Of a stretch of DNA of 5,108 nucleotides, positions 1 to 5,108 are shown in pieces (position 1 is the first letter of the stretch; each line of letters begins with the position of its first letter). The position numbers and the translations under genes are program-made. This DNA comes from an uncultured Desulfarculaceae bacterium (GTDB lineage: Bacteria > Desulfobacterota > Desulfarculia > Desulfarculales > Desulfarculaceae): the NCBI GenBank assembly GCA_937908275.1, contig CALERA010000055.1, positions 1 through 5,108 on the forward strand, given 5' to 3'. The notes beneath the pieces were generated by a model. The model was not told where the DNA came from. It ran no database searches and worked only from the letters and a program-made list of their open reading frames with translations.

Positions 1-1327
1 CGCTGGCGTTTTGCCCCAGGGCCGTGCCGCCGCTGGCGGTGGAGGCCACGCTGGCGCTGTCGCCCAGGGCGGTGGAATTGCTGGCGCTGGCCGTGGCGCT
101 GGTTCCCAGGGCGGTGGCGCTGGTCCCGGTGGCCTGGGAGCCGTAGCCCAGGGCGGCGGCATAGTTGCCGCTGGCCGTGGCGCTGGTGCCCAAGGCGGTG
201 GCGCTGACCCCCGAGGCCTTGGCGTAGCTACCCAGGGCGGCGGAGTCGGCGCCGGCGGCAGCGGCTCTGTAGCCCATGGCGGTGGCGCTGGCGCCCGTGG
301 CCTGGGCCTGGGTGCCCACAGCGGAAGCAAGCAAGCCGCTGGCCGTGGCGCTGTCGCCCAGGGCGATGGCATAGTTGCTGCTGGCCGTGGCGCTGTCGCC
401 CAGGGCGATGGCGCTGATCCCGGTAGCATGGGAGTTGAAGCCCAGGGCGGTGGCATAGCTGCCGCTGGCTATGGTGTCGCGGCCCAGGGCGAGGGAGTTG
501 TCCCCCGAGGCTTGTGCACTATGGCCCAGGGCGGCGGCATAGTTGCCGCTGGCCGTCGCATTTTCGCCCAGGGCGGTGGCGCCGGTCCCGGTGGCCTGGG
601 AGTTATAGCCCACGACGGTGGCATAGGTGCCGCTGGCCGTGGCGCCGGTGCCCAGGGCGGTGGTGTAGGCCCCCGAGGCCTCTGCCGAATAGCCCAGGGC
701 GGCGGCATAGATGCCGCTGGCCGTGGCGCCGGTGCCCAGGGCGGTGGCGCCACGGCCAGCGGCCTCTGCACCAGAGCCCAGGGCGCTGGCCCAGTCGCCG
801 CTGGCCGTGGAGTTGACGCCCAGGGCGGTGGCGTAGAACCCCGAGGCCTCTGCCGAATAGCCCAGGGCGGAGGCATAGGTGTTGGTGGCCGCGGAGTCGT
901 TGCCGATGGCGACGGCGGAAATGCTGGAGACGGTGGCCCCTTGGCCAATACCCACATTGCTGTTGCCGGAAACCGTCGCGCCCATCAGGGCCACGCTGTT
1001 GCTGCCGGTGACGGTGTTGTTGTTCCCCGACACCAGGTTGGAGTCGCCATTGACGGTATTGTTGGTGCCCGAAACCGAGTTGTTGTCGGCGTCCGTCTGC
1101 AGGGTGTTTTGGTTGCCGCTGACGATGTTGCCGGTGTCGTTGGCCGAAACGGTTTGGTTGGTTCCGGCCACGACGTTGTAATTGGCGCTGGCGTCGATGC
1201 TTGAGCTCCCGGCATCCAGGCCCGTGGTGTCGTTGTCGGCCCGGGCCGCGCCCGGCCACCCGGCCTGGAACAGGATCGACAGACCCAGGAAAGCGATCAA
1301 GGTCAGTTGGTGCTTGGGGCGTGACAT
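1..1327 (-). CDS. YadA-like trimeric autotransporter adhesin head, C-terminus cut by window edge
   Basis: A surface-exposed adhesin head is the likely product. The frame opens at ATG 1327 and stays open for 442 codons to the left edge, so the stalk and any YadA-type outer-membrane anchor lie outside the window. Residues 1-30 form a Sec signal peptide: basic n-region (RPKH), hydrophobic core LTLIAFLGLSILF, and probable cleavage after A-R-A at residue 30. Residues 50-113 are Asn-rich with recurring NxVxGxN-type motifs. Residues 115-422 are 22 back-to-back 14-residue units of the pattern xxAxASGxYAxALG, matching the YadA head repeat family (Pfam Hep/Hag, YadA_head), which folds as a left-handed beta-roll trimer. 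A longer unit (423-438) follows. The start is backed by GAGAGGG at 1333-1339, 5 nt upstream. The head-repeat identity is strong. Calling it a trimeric autotransporter is inference until the C-terminal anchor is seen; other secreted proteins can carry these repeats. Confidence 0.88.
   Translation of the reverse strand, partial: MSRPKHQLTLIAFLGLSILFQAGWPGAARADNDTTGLDAGSSSIDASANYNVVAGTNQTVSANDTGNIVSGNQNTLQTDADNNSVSGTNNTVNGDSNLVSGNNNTVTGSNSVALMGATVSGNSNVGIGQGATVSSISAVAIGNDSAATNTYASALGYSAEASGFYATALGVNSTASGDWASALGSGAEAAGRGATALGTGATASGIYAAALGYSAEASGAYTTALGTGATASGTYATVVGYNSQATGTGATALGENATASGNYAAALGHSAQASGDNSLALGRDTIASGSYATALGFNSHATGISAIALGDSATASSNYAIALGDSATASGLLASAVGTQAQATGASATAMGYRAAAAGADSAALGSYAKASGVSATALGTSATASGNYAAALGYGSQATGTSATALGTSATASASNSTALGDSASVASTASGGTALGQNAS
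62..985 (-). repeat. 22 tandem 42-bp (14-residue) head repeats within the adhesin gene
   Basis: Codons 115-422 of the adhesin divide into 22 consecutive units of exactly 42 bp with no insertion or deletion. Units differ in sequence but keep A-x-A-S/T-G in the middle and A-L-G (or I-G, V-G, M-G) at the end. Some copies are nearly identical in DNA: a 33-bp stretch at 338-370 recurs exactly at 380-412, one unit away. The unit beginning YSAEASG occurs at residues 157 and 213, four units apart, suggesting a 168-bp higher-order period. The pattern indicates growth by unequal recombination or slippage of whole units. Confidence 0.9.
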
Positions 1328-1332
1328 GGCGA

Positions 1333-1339
1333 CCCTCTC
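1333..1339 (-). promoter_or_regulatory. Ribosome binding site of the adhesin gene
   Basis: On the minus strand GAGAGGG lies 5 nt before ATG 1327. It fits a Shine-Dalgarno site and supports this ATG as the start. The only other nearby ATG (1341-1339) overlaps the site and is out of frame. The first codons after 1327 immediately give a basic n-region and a hydrophobic core, as expected for an exported protein. Confidence 0.65.
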
Positions 1340-1343
1340 ATGG

Positions 1344-1570
1344 TCAGCAAGACGTTGAATAGATAGAAGACCGGTTTAGATGGCGCACCGAGGCCGATTC
1401 CACGCCGCCTGGGCTGGCCCCGTGGTTGACCTGCTTGTCGACGCCGCCGCTGGAGGTGCGGGAGGGACGTTGCCGTGATCAGCGTGGCTCACGGCCGGGG
1501 CCGGCGGGGTGGGCCAGTGGGGCAGGCCATGCAGCAGCGCGCACCAGGCGACCGAGCGACGGATCATCAT
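1344..1570 (-). pseudogene. Possible small exported-protein gene broken by a frameshift
   Basis: No known family is recognised. From ATG 1570 a 64-codon frame runs to TAA at 1376. Its start has two arginines, a short apolar stretch (SVAWCALLHGL) and a Pro/Ala-rich region, loosely like a signal peptide. In codons 1-34, 30 of 34 third positions are G or C; in codons 36-64 this falls to 20 of 29. A neighbouring frame entered near 1466 then takes over the bias (27 of 31 codons) and ends at TGA 1344-1346, 16 bp before the adhesin ATG. Joining them, as if one base were missing near the C-runs at 1459-1466, gives about 75 residues. The start has only a weak G-rich ribosome site. It could be a decayed gene, a sequencing error or chance in GC-rich DNA, so confidence is low. 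Confidence 0.2.
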
Positions 1571-1776
1571 GGCAGGCCCCCAGGGGTCGGGCGGTGAAGG
1601 CCCGGAGCCGAGACGGGGGCTGACCCGCCCTCTCGGACCTGGCCAGCCCCCCCTCAAACCCCGCGCCGGTGCGCGACCTCCACCCCGCCGGCCGCCTGGG
1701 CCGCGCCCGCGGGAGAGAGGCCAAGCCCGCCGCTAACGATGTAATATTCAGGAGATGGGATCGGCGTGGGGCAGGC

Positions 1777-1832
1777 CTGGTTATCGGAAAAATACCATCG
1801 GCCCGGACCGGTCCGGTATCACGGAAAACCAG
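1777..1832. repeat. Nested inverted repeat with a 14-bp palindromic core
   Basis: Outer arms CTGGTT (1777-1782) and AACCAG (1827-1832) flank inner arms ATACC (1792-1796) and GGTAT (1815-1819), and within lies the perfect palindrome CCGGACCGGTCCGG (1803-1816). There is also a direct near-repeat: TATC then GGAAAA at 1782-1791, and TATC, two extra bases, then GGAAAA at 1817-1827. NarL-type regulators commonly bind short dyads, so this could be an operator between the regulator gene and the adhesin. That role is inference; the terminator reading covers part of the same DNA. Confidence 0.4.
1788..1819 (-). terminator. Candidate Rho-independent terminator of the kinase-regulator operon
   Basis: Read on the minus strand, about 70 nt after the regulator stop, the arms ATACC (1819-1815) and GGTAT (1796-1792) enclose a GC-rich core, and the second arm runs directly into a T-run (GGTATTTTT). 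Inside is the 14-bp palindrome CCGGACCGGTCCGG (1803-1816), which can fold alone as a 5-bp stem with a 4-nt loop. A GC-rich hairpin followed by a U-tract at the end of an operon is the expected shape of an intrinsic terminator. The fold is imperfect, because the palindrome and the outer arms do not share a centre, and the element may instead or also be an operator. Confidence 0.42.
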
Positions 1833-1886
1833 TAATTTATTCTGTATTTTTGTGAATAACCTGTGAAATAGATGACTGGCCGGAGG

Positions 1887-2537
1887 TCAGGGCTTTAGGA
1901 TGACCAGCCCCTCTTGCACCGCGAACTGGGTCAGCTCGGCCACGCTTTCCAGGCCCAGCTTTTTCATGATCTGCCGGCGGTGGGTCTCCACCGTGTTTTC
2001 GCTGATGAACAGCCGGGCCGCGATGGCCTTGGTGGTGCGCCCCTCGGCCACCAGTTGCACCACCTCCCTCTCCCGGGCGGTGAGCTGGGACAGGGCCAGG
2101 CTGGCCAGGGGCTCGGATTGGGCCAGGATCTCCGCCTCCACGGCCTGGATTTCCGGGCTCAACCACCGCCGGCCGGCGGCCACGGCGCGAATGGCCGCCA
2201 CCAGATCCGGGAACGAACCGGATTTCAGGACGTAGCCCATGGCCCCCGCGGCCAGCATCTCCAGCACGTAGCGCTTCTGGCTGTACATGGACAGGGCCAG
2301 TACCTTGATGCCCGGATTCTTTTGCAGGATGCGCCGGGTGGCCTCGGTGCCGTTGAGCCCCGGCATGTGGATGTCCATCAGGAGCAGGGCCGGGCGAAGC
2401 TCCTCGGCCAGGGCCTCGGCCTGGGCCCCGTCCTCGGCCTCGCCCACTACCTCCAGGTCCGGCAATCCGCCCAGGGTGGCGCGCAGGCCGTGGCGGAACA
2501 GCAGATGATCATCAGCCAGGAGAATGGTGGTTTTCAT
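1887..2537 (-). CDS. NarL/FixJ-family response regulator (REC plus LuxR-type HTH)
   Basis: This 216-residue cytoplasmic transcription regulator is the output partner of the upstream kinase. The receiver domain (about 3-120) has the acidic pair D9-D10, the phospho-acceptor D55 in LLLMDIHMPG, S83 and K105 (GYVLKSGS), so all residues needed for phosphorylation are present. A linker leads to the LuxR/GerE helix-turn-helix (about 151-208): LTAREREVVQLVAEG, then KAIAARLFISENTVETHRRQIMKKL. ATG 2537 is chosen because the receiver fold begins at once (KTTILLADDH); the frame is open further upstream, but that stretch overlaps the kinase gene and looks non-coding. It begins 13 bp after the kinase stop, so the two are surely co-transcribed. 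Length and order are typical of the family. Its targets are unknown; the adhesin about 560 bp downstream is a candidate by position only. Confidence 0.96.
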   Translation of the reverse strand: MKTTILLADDHLLFRHGLRATLGGLPDLEVVGEAEDGAQAEALAEELRPALLLMDIHMPGLNGTEATRRILQKNPGIKVLALSMYSQKRYVLEMLAAGAMGYVLKSGSFPDLVAAIRAVAAGRRWLSPEIQAVEAEILAQSEPLASLALSQLTAREREVVQLVAEGRTTKAIAARLFISENTVETHRRQIMKKLGLESVAELTQFAVQEGLVILKP

Positions 2538-2550
2538 GCAGCGCCCCGTT

Positions 2551-4518
2551 TTAAGCCGGTTTCCGCTCCGGCCAAGGAGTTCGCAGGGTGCAGACGCAGC
2601 CCTGGCCGGGGGTGGACTGGACCACCAACTCGCCCCCCAAGGCCCGCAACCGCTCCCGGATGCTGAACAGGCCGAAACCTCCCCCCCCGGGCGTCCCAGT
2701 CGGGTTGCCCTCCGCCAGACCCCGGCCATTGTCGCTGACCCGCAGCCACACCTGGTTGCCCAGGCAGGACAGGCTGACCTCCGCCCGGGTGGCCCCGGAG
2801 TGCTTGACCACGTTGTTCAGCAACTCCTGGGCCGCGCGGAACAGGTTGGCCTCCAGGCTTTCATCGCGCTCGGGCAGGGAGCACTGGGCGCGGAAGCTCA
2901 CCGCCAGGCCGTGCCGCTCCCGCACCCGCTCGGCCAGCCAGTCCAGGGCCGCCTCCAGGCCATAATCATGCAGCACCGGCGGGCTGATATCAAAGGTCAG
3001 GGTGCGGGTCTGCTCCAGGGTGGCGCGCAGGAGGTCGCAGACCTGGGGCAGTTGCAGGGGCGGCTTGGCCTCCTGGCTGCCGTCGCTGATAAGCCCCAGG
3101 CTGAAAAGGCTGGTGGCCAGGTTCTGGGAGATGCCGTCGTGCAGGTCGTCGGCCAGGGTCTTGCGCTGGCGCTCCTCGCTGCGCACCAGTTCGCCGGCCA
3201 GGCCGCGCAGGCGTTCCTGATGCTCCGCGTTTTTGCGCTGCGCCTCTTGCTCGATCCGCTCCCGCTCCTGGCCCAAGGTGTTGACCCGCTGGACCAGGGC
3301 CAGGGACAAGAGGATGGCCTCGATGGTGACGCCGATGTCCTGGACGTGGAAACTGGTGATGGGCAGGGGCGACCACAGCCCGAAGTAGCCGATGAACATG
3401 AAGAAGCGGCCCACCATCTCGGACAGGTAGGCCCAGACGAAGAACCGGGCCGGGGCATATCCCTTGCGCCAGCAGACGATTCCCACGTACATGGCGAACA
3501 GCACGCCCACCAGGGAAAACCCGGCATAGACCTGAAGCATGAGCGGGAAAGTGGGCCAAATGAATGGCCACACGACCACCGGCAGGTAGAACACTATCAT
3601 CGCCAGGATCAGGCGGTCGCCCAGGGGGAAGTAGGTCTTCAGGGGCAGGAAGGACCGGACGAACAGTAACCGGGACAGACCGACCAGGCCCAGGGCCACG
3701 GCTGGAAAGCCCGTGATTTGGTTGAACCAGGCCTGGGGCGCGAAGTCCTGCAACAGACCGCCGAGCAACACCACCTGCAGGCTGAAGCCCAACAGGAGCA
3801 GCGCGTACCAGAGGTAGCCGGCGTAGCGCAGGGTGAAGAAGATGATCAGGTTGTCCAGGACCAGGACGGCGAAAATCCCCAGGAGCGCGCCGGAGAACAG
3901 GTCTTGTTCCAGCAAGCGGCGCTGGAACCCGGCCTGGGTGGAGACTTCGGGTATGGCCTCCAGGTCCAGGGGGACCTGCACTCGCAGGAAGACGGTCTGG
4001 GGTTGGGACCACGGCGGCGGCAGCGGAAAGTGGGTGAACTGGCTCGGCTGGGTCACGGCCTGGCCGGAGCGGACCAGAGGGTGTTGTTCGCGCCAAGGCT
4101 GGCTTACGTCGGCCGTGGGGTCCTTTGCATATAACACGGCAAAGGCCTTGGTCATTTGCCCCAGGTCGAAATAGTAGGTCTCGGGCTCGTCCGCTGTCTC
4201 TTGCCGCGCGTAGGTCAGGCGCAACCAATAGGTGGTGGGCTCGGTCAGGCCCGAGCTCAGGCCCTCGCCACGAATCCGGTCGAACCGCGCCTGGTATTGG
4301 GGCGAGGAGACCTCCTGGATGGTCAACCCGCGCCCGGGGTCCTCCAGAACGCCCAGGTGGGGGGAGACCGGGATGCGGTCCCGGCCCGGCGTCAGCCAGA
4401 GGACTGGCTCGTCGGCCGCCAACGCACCCGGAGCCGCCAGGCCGCCCAGGAACGCCACCAGCGCGACCAGCAGGGCGCTCAGGGCCAGCCCGGGGCTCGT
4501 TTTGGGTGGGTGGGGCAA
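2551..4518 (-). CDS. 7TM-DISM sensor histidine kinase (HisKA_3 / HATPase_c)
   Basis: A 655-residue inner-membrane sensor kinase, predicted to autophosphorylate on H460 and pass the phosphate to the adjacent regulator. Order: signal peptide (1-35, hydrophobic LALSALLVALVAFLGG, cleavage near ALA-AD); an extracytoplasmic domain (about 38-200) resembling 7TMR-DISMED2, with the typical YWLRL and a DLGQMTKAFAVLYA stretch, a fold thought to bind carbohydrate-like or other small ligands; seven hydrophobic segments near 207-229, 234-257, 271-290, 303-323, 327-349, 358-381 and 395-412; a charged coiled coil (413-450); HisKA_3 with DDLHDGISQ; and HATPase_c with the N-box QELLNNVVKHS, DNGRG (596-600) and GFGLFSIRERL. 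No key residue is missing. No ATG exists before residue 122, so the start must be non-ATG. TTG 4518 is preferred for its AGGA at 8 nt and good signal peptide; TTG 4596 would add 26 residues. The ligand cannot be read from sequence. Confidence 0.95.
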   Translation of the reverse strand: MPHPPKTSPGLALSALLVALVAFLGGLAAPGALAADEPVLWLTPGRDRIPVSPHLGVLEDPGRGLTIQEVSSPQYQARFDRIRGEGLSSGLTEPTTYWLRLTYARQETADEPETYYFDLGQMTKAFAVLYAKDPTADVSQPWREQHPLVRSGQAVTQPSQFTHFPLPPPWSQPQTVFLRVQVPLDLEAIPEVSTQAGFQRRLLEQDLFSGALLGIFAVLVLDNLIIFFTLRYAGYLWYALLLLGFSLQVVLLGGLLQDFAPQAWFNQITGFPAVALGLVGLSRLLFVRSFLPLKTYFPLGDRLILAMIVFYLPVVVWPFIWPTFPLMLQVYAGFSLVGVLFAMYVGIVCWRKGYAPARFFVWAYLSEMVGRFFMFIGYFGLWSPLPITSFHVQDIGVTIEAILLSLALVQRVNTLGQERERIEQEAQRKNAEHQERLRGLAGELVRSEERQRKTLADDLHDGISQNLATSLFSLGLISDGSQEAKPPLQLPQVCDLLRATLEQTRTLTFDISPPVLHDYGLEAALDWLAERVRERHGLAVSFRAQCSLPERDESLEANLFRAAQELLNNVVKHSGATRAEVSLSCLGNQVWLRVSDNGRGLAEGNPTGTPGGGGFGLFSIRERLRALGGELVVQSTPGQGCVCTLRTPWPERKPA

Positions 4519-4526
4519 GCTGCCGT

Positions 4527-4530
4527 TCCT
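4527..4530 (-). promoter_or_regulatory. Ribosome binding site deciding the kinase start
   Basis: AGGA on the minus strand lies 8 nt before TTG 4518. The competing TTG at 4596 has its purine-rich run (GGGGGAG) directly abutting the codon with no spacing, which is poor for initiation, and would put 26 extra residues before the signal peptide. This makes 4518 the better start, though neither is certain. Confidence 0.5.
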
Positions 4531-4628
4531 GCCTTTTCCGGAAAAAAACCAAACCCCGCGCGGGAGGCTGAGCAGCGAGGCGGCGCTTCCCGCCAACTCC
4601 CCCGCCAGCCCGCCGCTGGGCCTACGAC

Positions 4629-4643
4629 TAATTGATTAAATTA
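4629..4643 (-). promoter_or_regulatory. AT-rich dyad in the probable kinase promoter region
   Basis: TAATT-GATTA-AATTA is an inverted repeat with 5-bp arms and a 5-nt centre. It is a sharp AT island in GC-rich DNA, about 110 nt before the kinase start. On the minus strand it contains -10-like hexamers (TTTAAT), but I could not find a good -35 at 16-18 bp. It may be part of a promoter, an operator, or both. Confidence 0.3.
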
Positions 4644-4773
4644 CCCTTGTCCCCAGCCTGGAGTCCAGCCAGGAGCGCGGGGGCTGAATGGTCGGGCAAT
4701 GCCCCGGCGCGGGAGGAGACCAGGCCGCCGGGCCGCAAAGACGCGGCGTTTGTCCACGGCCCAGCCAATGGAA

Positions 4774-4805
4774 ATGGCTTGGGTTCAATCCTGAACCCAA
4801 GCCAT
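4774..4805 (-). terminator. Perfect 13-bp hairpin, likely terminator of the upstream gene
   Basis: ATGGCTTGGGTTC (4774-4786) and GAACCCAAGCCAT (4793-4805) are perfect inverted copies around a 6-nt loop. The hairpin lies about 100 nt past the stop of the SHOCT-like gene, and well before the kinase promoter zone, so a terminator is the simplest reading. The U-tract is weak on both strands: the minus-strand 3' arm is followed by TTCCATT and the plus strand by CATCGATC. A transcript-stabilising hairpin or protein-binding site is also possible. Confidence 0.5.
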
Positions 4806-4906
4806 CATCGATCAACTAAAAACCCGGGAGGGCCTGGCCCCTCGCCCCGCGTCCTGGCTGCTGAAGTCAGGCGGTTCGCGCTGCGGGGCCTAAGACGGTC
4901 CGGCGA

Positions 4907-5108
4907 TCAGCGCACCCCTTCGCCGGTCTCCTTGATGGGCAGTTTCGCCTTGCGTTCCGCGTACTCCTGGGGGGAAAGCAGGCCCAGGGCATTCATGGTC
5001 TCCAACTTTTTAAAGGGATCCGCATCCAGGATTCCGTCCCGGCTCTGGCGTGCGTGGGCTACCGCTTGAGCGCCGCTATTCGGCCAATCTGCGGCCAACG
5101 CGCTGAGT
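4907..5108 (-). CDS. 3' end of a gene with C-terminal SHOCT-like segment, 5' part outside window
   Basis: The frame is open from the right edge to TGA at 4907-4909, giving 66 complete codons; the true start is probably beyond the window, although a TTG at 5098 exists. The visible part begins with a polar Ala-rich stretch and then has ADPFKKLETMNALGLLSPQEY followed by AERKAKLP. This fits the SHOCT pattern (DP, KL..L...G.L...E...KKA.LL), a short helical hairpin of about 30 residues usually found at the C-terminus of diverse bacterial proteins and linked to oligomerisation. A short charged tail (IKETGEGVR) ends the protein. SHOCT modules do not reveal the function of the rest. The gene is co-directional with the kinase, but the gap of nearly 390 bp and the hairpin suggest a separate transcript. 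Confidence 0.6.
   Translation of the reverse strand, partial: LSALAADWPNSGAQAVAHARQSRDGILDADPFKKLETMNALGLLSPQEYAERKAKLPIKETGEGVR

Larger units (their letters stand above)
1328..1886. other. Intergenic region between response regulator and adhesin
   Basis: About 560 bp separate the regulator stop from the adhesin start. The part next to the regulator (about 1739-1870) is distinctly AT-richer than its surroundings and carries the nested dyad and terminator candidate (1777-1832), a 23-nt AT-rich dyad (1837-1859) and two TGTGAA copies 11 bp apart. The part from 1345 to 1738 is very GC-rich; apart from the doubtful small broken frame I see nothing convincing in it. I could not find a sigma70 -35/-10 pair or a sigma54 GG-N10-GC element for the adhesin that I would defend, so its promoter is unplaced. 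Confidence 0.6.
4519..4906. other. Intergenic region upstream of the kinase
   Basis: This 388-bp stretch has no convincing gene; plus-strand frames across it look like non-coding readings rich in Arg, Pro and Gly. It contains the perfect hairpin at 4774-4805 on the side of the upstream gene and the AT-rich dyad at 4629-4643 on the side of the kinase. The rest is GC-rich and shows nothing I can support. Confidence 0.6.

Noticed and set aside
62..985. Regular repeats considered as a CRISPR array
   Set aside because: The 42-bp units are coding, contiguous and diverged, with no unique spacers between identical repeats.
11..1204. Plus-strand Gly/Ala-rich frame of 397 codons
   Set aside because: It is the exact complement of the adhesin repeats. 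The minus frame has a signal peptide, ribosome site and known repeat family; the plus frame is a by-product of 42-bp GC-rich repeats without stops.
1340..1420. Sigma54 or sigma70 promoter directly before the adhesin
   Set aside because: GG and GC pairs near 1390-1400 are not at the required spacing, and -10-like TATCTA lacks a -35 at a sensible distance.
2538..2729. 64-residue N-terminal extension of the response regulator
   Set aside because: It would overlap the kinase gene in another frame and has no domain resemblance; the receiver domain begins right after ATG 2537.
2524..3669. Plus-strand frame of 381 codons, rich in Gln, Gly and Leu
   Set aside because: It lies opposite the kinase gene, whose minus-strand frame has complete HisKA_3 and HATPase_c motifs. 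The plus frame resembles no family and is an antisense shadow.
2990..4552. Second minus-strand frame of 520 codons overlapping the kinase
   Set aside because: It is an out-of-frame reading of the kinase, rich in Arg/Pro/Gly, with no domain and no ribosome site.
4780..4792. GGTTCAATCC resembles the T-arm of a tRNA
   Set aside because: The flanks do not form a 5-bp T-stem around the 7-nt loop; the sequence instead folds as a 13-bp perfect hairpin, and no anticodon arm or acceptor stem is present.
4632..5069. Plus-strand frame of 145 codons starting with MIKLPLSP
   Set aside because: It crosses the hairpin and runs antisense to the SHOCT-like gene; composition is low-complexity Arg/Pro/Ser and no ribosome site precedes it.

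Overview
The window is GC-rich bacterial DNA, and every gene that can be supported lies on the minus strand. The gene complement (a 7TM-DISM two-component sensor with a NarL-type regulator, and an exported protein with YadA-type head repeats) and the strong G/C bias at third codon positions point to a Gram-negative proteobacterium. A deltaproteobacterial (Desulfobacterota-like) host is a plausible guess, but the sequence alone does not prove it.

Layout in the direction of transcription (right to left). At 5107-4907 is the 3' end of an unidentified gene whose product ends in a SHOCT-like segment. A 388-bp gap follows, holding a perfect 13-bp-stem hairpin (4774-4805, likely its terminator) and an AT-rich island with dyad symmetry (4629-4643, likely the promoter/operator zone of the next unit). 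At 4518-2551 is a complete membrane histidine kinase: signal peptide, DISMED2-like sensor domain, seven membrane helices, coiled coil, HisKA_3 and HATPase_c. Thirteen bases later, at 2537-1887, is a NarL/FixJ response regulator. The two form an obvious operon.

A gap of about 560 bp follows. It holds an AT-rich segment, a nested inverted repeat that doubles as a terminator candidate (1777-1832), and weak traces of a small exported-protein gene that looks frameshifted (1570-1344). At 1327 a long reading frame begins and runs off the left edge: a signal peptide, an Asn-rich segment, and then 22 uninterrupted 14-residue YadA-head repeats. This is the head of a probable trimeric autotransporter adhesin; its stalk and anchor are outside the window.

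A reasonable working model is that the kinase senses an extracytoplasmic ligand and phosphorylates the regulator, which may control the adjacent surface adhesin. The phosphorelay is well supported by motifs. Control of the adhesin is inferred only from proximity and from the inverted repeats between the genes. I see no CRISPR array, insertion sequence, tRNA or rRNA, and no clearly new system. The most unusual items are the higher-order repeat structure of the adhesin, the broken small frame before it, and the nested dyad upstream.
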